Origin: a bacterium
GTDB lineage: Bacteria > 4484-113 > JAFGCY01
Length of the DNA: 64,000 bases
Assembly (NCBI GenBank): GCA_020849855.1
Contig: JADZFO010000009.1
Span: 1-64,000, forward strand
Direction of reading: 5' to 3'
Below, piece by piece: positions 60,933-64,000 of this stretch. The position numbers and the translations under genes were made by a program. The notes beneath the pieces are model-generated. The model saw only the letters and a list, made by a program, of their open reading frames with translations. It did no database searches and had not been told where the DNA came from. The stretch's first letter is position 1; each line of letters starts with the position of its first letter.

Positions 60933-61417
60933 GCGCAGCACCAGGCAACCAGGACCACTCGCAGGCCCCGGATGAGGTGCGGGTCAGCCGTCTGCTGAAG
61001 GCCAGCCCGCAGCGGGTCTGGCAGGTGATCGCCAGCGAGGCCGGCATGCGCCAGTGGATGGGCCTGCAGCTCTTCCAGCCCCAGCTGGACGGCCGGGTGC
61101 TTTACGACACCAATGCCGGGCCGGGCGAACGGATCATCATCTGGGGCCGGGTCAAGGAGCTGATCCAGGAGCAGCGGATCTCCATGAGCTGGCGGGTCAT
61201 GCGGGAGAACGGCTGGATGTGGCCGCAGGACACCCTGCTGAGCCTGGAGCTGGAAGAGCTGGCCGCGGGCTGCAGGGTCACGCTGCTTCACAGCGGCTTT
61301 GCCGCGCTGGGCGAGAGCGCCGCCGTCTCCTACCAGGTCTATCACCACTGCTGGGTGCAGACCTCCTACCTGCAGCTGCTGGACAGCCGGGCCGATGCTG
61401 CAGCGGAGGGAGCCTGA
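60929..61417 (+). CDS. SRPBCC / AHSA1-domain protein 2
   Basis: A 162-residue AHSA1-type protein: VRVSRLLKASPQRVWQVIASEAGMRQWMGLQLFQPQLDGRVLYDTN, IIIWGRVKELIQEQRISMSWRVM, CRVTLLHSGFAALGESAAVSYQVYHHCWVQTSYLQLL. Paralogue of SRPBCC protein 1. The GTG start overlaps the previous stop (GTGA) and its stop overlaps the next ATG (TGATG). Confidence 0.88.
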   Translation: MSAAPGNQDHSQAPDEVRVSRLLKASPQRVWQVIASEAGMRQWMGLQLFQPQLDGRVLYDTNAGPGERIIIWGRVKELIQEQRISMSWRVMRENGWMWPQDTLLSLELEELAAGCRVTLLHSGFAALGESAAVSYQVYHHCWVQTSYLQLLDSRADAAAEGA

Positions 61418-61788
61418 TGCCGCGCAGTTCTGCAGCACGCCGGCCGGCGGTGAGCGAGGAGCGCGACAGCACTTACCGCGCCGTGGCCGACGGCACCCGC
61501 CGCGAGATACTTGACCTGCTGGCCCTGCGTGGGCCGCTGCGGGCCGGAGACATCGCCGGCCACTTCAACACGATCAGCCGCCCGGCGGTGAGCCGCCATC
61601 TGCGGGTGCTGCGGGAGGCGGAGCTGCTGCGCAGCGAGAACCGTGGCCGCGAGCACTGGCTCAGCGTCAACCCCCTGCCGCTGCAGGAGCTGCGGGACTG
61701 GGTGAGCCACTACGAGCGCTTCTGGAGCGACAAGCTGGACGAACTGGCCCGCCTGGTGGAGGAGGATCCGGATAGCACCCGGCGCTGA
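61417..61788 (+). CDS. ArsR-family transcriptional regulator
   Basis: A 123-residue winged helix repressor: YRAVADGTRREILDLLALRGPLRAGDIAGHFNTISRPAVSRHLRVLREAELLRSENRGREHWLSV. The recognition helix is SRPAVSRHLRVL. I see no metal-binding Cys pair, so the signal may be a small molecule, as in ArsR-SRPBCC pairs. GGAGG lies upstream of the ATG. It probably controls its own operon through the dyad at 59662. Confidence 0.92.
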   Translation: MPRSSAARRPAVSEERDSTYRAVADGTRREILDLLALRGPLRAGDIAGHFNTISRPAVSRHLRVLREAELLRSENRGREHWLSVNPLPLQELRDWVSHYERFWSDKLDELARLVEEDPDSTRR

Positions 61789-61854
61789 AATGGGCGCAAG
61801 GCCGCTGGCAGCAGGATCACTGCAGTGGCTATACTCGCGCTTTGGAGGAAGGCA

Positions 61855-62229
61855 ATGCTGCTTGGCGAGCTGAGCGAGATAATCGTCCATGTGAACGACA
61901 TGCAGGCCATGGTGAGCTTCTATCGCGACAAGCTCGGCCTGAGCATCATCTGGCCCGCGGATAAGGACGACTACAGTCAGGAGTTCTGGGTCACCTTCAG
62001 TACCGGCGTCTGCACCCTGGCCCTGCATGGCGGGGGGCGCGAGCCGCGTGTCGCCGGCGAGACACGCTATGGCTTCAGCGTCGCCGATGCGGCTGCGACC
62101 CGGGACTGGCTGCTGGCCCAGGGCGTGAAGTGCGGTGAGCAGCGCAGCCCGGCGCCGGGGGTGCAGGTCGTCGACTTCTGGGACATCGAGGGCAACATGC
62201 TCTTTGTTGAGCAGAGGGGCCAGCCCTAG
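61855..62229 (+). CDS. VOC/glyoxalase-superfamily protein
   Basis: A 124-residue vicinal oxygen chelate protein: LSEIIVHVNDMQAMVSFYRDKLGLSIIW, FSTGVCTLALHG, YGFSVADAAATRDWLLAQGVKCGEQ and VVDFWDIEGNMLFVEQ (final metal-binding Glu position). GGAGG lies 6 nt before the ATG. It follows the ArsR gene by 66 nt. Its TAG stop is the first three bases of a hairpin repeat. Confidence 0.9.
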   Translation: MLLGELSEIIVHVNDMQAMVSFYRDKLGLSIIWPADKDDYSQEFWVTFSTGVCTLALHGGGREPRVAGETRYGFSVADAAATRDWLLAQGVKCGEQRSPAPGVQVVDFWDIEGNMLFVEQRGQP

Positions 62230-62345
62230 GGGCGCATGGTTATGCGCCCTTCTTTCAGAACCGTGGGCGCACATCCGTGCGCCCCTACAACCGGCCTGCA
62301 CATCCGTGCGGCCCTACAACCGGCCTGCACATGTGCGGCACTAGG
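62227..62345. repeat. REPIN-like element and derivatives between the VOC and xerC stops
   Basis: TAGGGGCGCA-N6-TGCGCCC is followed by GGGCGCAC-N4-GTGCGCCCCTAC, ending near 62287: two hairpins with inverted ends TAGGGGCGCA / TGCGCCCCTA. Two further degenerate copies (CGGCCTGCAC...GTGCGGCCC and CCTGCAC...GTGCGG) reach the TAG of xerC at 62341-62343. The VOC stop codon is the first three bases of the element. Confidence 0.85.
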
Positions 62346-63405
62346 CCAGCGGGTGGGTCTTGTCATAGACGGCCCGCAGGCGGCTCCTTTCAATGTGCGT
62401 ATAGACCTGGGTGGTGCTCAGCGCGCTGTGGCCCAGCAGCTCCTGCACCAGGCGAAGGTCGGCGCCATGGGCCAGCATGTGGCTGGCGCAGCTGTGGCGG
62501 AAGGTGTGCGGGCTGACTTTGCCCTTGACCCCCGCAGCTGCGGCATAGGCCTTGATCAGCCTGAAGACCTGGCTGCGGCTGATCGGCCCTCTGCGGCTGA
62601 GGAAGACCTCGTCGTGGATCGCGCTGCGCGGACAGAGCACGGCGCGGCCTGCGTCAAGCCAGCGCTGCAGGGCCTCGATGGCCGGGCCGCCCAGGGGCAC
62701 GAGGCGCTGCTTTGAGCCCTTGCCGCTGACCAGCGCGAAGCCCTCGCCAAGGTGCAGGTCCTGCAACCGCAGGCCGGTCAGTTCACTGACCCGCATGCCG
62801 GAGGCATACAGAACTTCCAGCATGGCCCGGTCGCGCAGGCCGGCCGCCGCCGGCAGGCCAGCCGGGGCATGGGCATCACTGGCGCCTTCATCGCCTTCCG
62901 CGCCGGCAGGCTGCCCCCCGGCGGCGGCGAGGATCGCCAGCACATCCTCCTCGCTCAGGGCGTGGGGCAGGTACATGGCCCGCGGCGAGCTGAGCTCCCG
63001 CGGCACCGGGTCGCTGTCCAGGTAGCGGTACTCCATGGCCCAGGCGACAAAGGCCCGCAGTGCCGAGAGCTTGCGGGCCCTGCTGCGGGCGCTCATGCCG
63101 CGCTCAGCCAGGGCCAGGGTCCAGCGCAGGACGGACTCGCGGTCGAGTGCCTGCAGAGGCGGGTCTTGTCCCGCCTGCTTTGTAGTGGCCGGTCCTGACC
63201 GGCCTGCCTCCGCAATGGAGGGGGGCGAGTCAAGACTCGCCCCTACAGGGTCCTGGCTATCAGGGACGACGGTCCCAGCGGGATTCCAGGCTAGCTCGGC
63301 GAACTGCAGCAGGTCGCGGCGATAGGCTTCGACGCTCAGCCGGGCCCGGCCGCGGGCGCTGAACATGTGCGCACAGAAGAGCTCTACTGCCTCGATGTAC
63401 TGCAT
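62341..63405 (-). CDS. xerC: XerC/XerD-family tyrosine recombinase with an in-frame repeat insertion
   Basis: About 354 residues. N-terminal core-binding domain IEAVELFCAHMFSARGRARLSVEAYRRDLLQFAEL, then the catalytic domain with Arg (ASGMRVSEL), Lys (VSGKGSKQR), HxxR (SPHTFRHSCASHM), His (GHSALS) and Tyr (VYTHIERSRLRAVY): all six active-site residues are present. Such enzymes resolve chromosome dimers at dif. It is longer than the usual 300 residues mainly because of residues about 46-86, encoded by hairpin repeats (63158-63246), and a Gly/Ala/Asp-rich stretch about 163-188. I start at the ATG at 63405; an ATG at 63453 would overlap the upstream gene. dif itself is not seen. Confidence 0.88.
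   Translation of the reverse strand: MQYIEAVELFCAHMFSARGRARLSVEAYRRDLLQFAELAWNPAGTVVPDSQDPVGASLDSPPSIAEAGRSGPATTKQAGQDPPLQALDRESVLRWTLALAERGMSARSRARKLSALRAFVAWAMEYRYLDSDPVPRELSSPRAMYLPHALSEEDVLAILAAAGGQPAGAEGDEGASDAHAPAGLPAAAGLRDRAMLEVLYASGMRVSELTGLRLQDLHLGEGFALVSGKGSKQRLVPLGGPAIEALQRWLDAGRAVLCPRSAIHDEVFLSRRGPISRSQVFRLIKAYAAAAGVKGKVSPHTFRHSCASHMLAHGADLRLVQELLGHSALSTTQVYTHIERSRLRAVYDKTHPLA
63158..63246. repeat. hairpin cluster inserted in frame in xerC
   Basis: Three perfect hairpins with different stems: GGCGGG-N6-CCCGCC (63158-63175), GGCCGGTC-CT-GACCGGCC (63187-63204) and GGGCGAGT-N4-ACTCGCCC (63223-63242) followed by CTAC. They encode about 35-40 residues in the loop after the first helix of the core-binding domain. 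Confidence 0.82.
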
Positions 63406-63433
63406 CAAGCCTCGCTGTGGACTATAAGCCAGG

Positions 63434-64000
63434 TCATCCGCCGCTCCCTGCATCAGGCCGCTTGTCACCCCGGCCCTGCCAGTAGTCACAGAAGTAGTGG
63501 TACAGCGCCAGGAAGCGCGGCCACTGCCGGCGGATCAGGATGCTGTTCCAGACGCTGTAGGCCGCGCTGAGCAGGGCGGCGCCAAAGAGCAGCGCCACCG
63601 GCCAGAGCGCGCCCTCAAAGCGGGCGTTGAAGTAGAGGCCGCAGGCCACCAGTGCCAGCGCCGTGAACAGCACAGGCAGCCCGAGCATGGCCTTCAGCAG
63701 CGGCGCGGTCTGCAGGCGCTCGGCCGGCAGCTCGCGGCTGAGGCCGAGGTACCAGTCCAGGTAGAGCCCCAGCAGAAAGAGCCGCATTCCATAGTCCAGC
63801 TTCAGATACCGCAGGGCCAGGTTCCGCCAGAGCCCCTGAAGCCGGGGGCGGATGTCCTCGATGCTCTCCGGGCTGGCCATGATGACCCGCGCCAGGTCGC
63901 TGGCCTCCAGGGCCCGCCGCAGCTCCAGGCGCTGCGGCTCATCCGGCCGGTCCAGCAGAGGCCAGGTGACGCCGAAGCGGCCGCGGACCCGGGGGATCAT
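63434..64000 (-). CDS. membrane protein, may be cut by the window edge
   Basis: At least 188 residues. The first codon visible is an ATG at 63998-64000, so it may be complete or may continue beyond the window. The first half is charged (EASDLARVIMASPESIEDIRPRLQGLWRNLALRYLKLDYGMRLFLLGLYLDWYLGLSREL); two hydrophobic segments follow (MLGLPVLFTALALVACGLYF and ALWPVALLFGAALLSAAYSVW), then a basic tail. No family recognised. It precedes xerC by 28 nt on the same strand. Confidence 0.65.
   Translation of the reverse strand: MIPRVRGRFGVTWPLLDRPDEPQRLELRRALEASDLARVIMASPESIEDIRPRLQGLWRNLALRYLKLDYGMRLFLLGLYLDWYLGLSRELPAERLQTAPLLKAMLGLPVLFTALALVACGLYFNARFEGALWPVALLFGAALLSAAYSVWNSILIRRQWPRFLALYHYFCDYWQGRGDKRPDAGSGG

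Overview
The window looks like chromosomal DNA from a GC-rich, flagellated, probably two-membrane bacterium. Housekeeping genes are recF, an HU gene, gyrA, mnmG, rimI, tsaE, tsaB, a type-2 pyrF and a xerC-like recombinase. Motility genes are a very long flagellin and flhB. Many products carry lipobox signal peptides or PKD, Ig-like and beta-propeller domains. I see no rRNA, tRNA, transposase, prophage or CRISPR array. I cannot name the phylum: dnaA, dnaN, gyrB and ribosomal protein genes are absent, and gene order matches no lineage I recognise.

Layout. 1-5096: a lipoprotein, a Doc-type toxin-antitoxin pair, the 3' remnant of an M42 peptidase, and a lipoprotein plus subtilase pair whose protease signal peptide is interrupted by a dinucleotide run. 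5097-14098: a multi-PAS hybrid histidine kinase divergent from an ECF sigma factor with a membrane-anchored partner, then two large exported proteins. 14225-18330: recF, an HD-GYP protein, HU and a membrane protein. 18414-30213: a giant PKD lipoprotein, DUF488, KorA-like subunit, SDR, PhzF, di-haem peroxidase and gyrA. 30415-38434: a chagasin-like inhibitor, small enzymes, and a long minus-strand cluster with a consensus promoter, a 27-codon ORF, a methyltransferase, an ABC ATPase and five tandem GNAT acetyltransferases. 38602-53545: mnmG, cohesin-like and thioredoxin-like proteins, rimI, a pseudopilin, flagellin behind a sigma-28 promoter, a SIR2-domain gene, flhB, tsaE-tsaB and pyrF. 53648-64000: Ig-domain protein, kynureninase-like enzyme, tryptophan dioxygenase-like enzyme, a membrane protein, an SRPBCC/ankyrin/SRPBCC/ArsR/VOC operon behind a palindromic operator, xerC and a partial membrane protein.

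The most unusual theme is repeat DNA of two kinds. The first is short hairpins whose stems differ in sequence from copy to copy but stay palindromic, often bounded by GTAGGG and CCCTAC; several begin with the TAG stop codon of the preceding gene. The second is heptamer or nonamer word repeats, sometimes in inverted terminal arrays. Members of both kinds lie inside coding sequence and keep the frame open: two insertions in mnmG and one in xerC. This recalls Rickettsia palindromic elements, REPINs and cyanobacterial STRRs, but I see no transposase that would mobilise them.

Two gene groups deserve attention as possible undescribed systems: the promoter / mini-ORF / methyltransferase / ABC ATPase / five-GNAT cluster (33136-38508) and the lone AT-richer SIR2-domain gene inserted between flagellin and flhB. 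Several genes also have a TANNNT -10 box whose last base is 7 nt before the start codon, which suggests frequent leaderless transcription.
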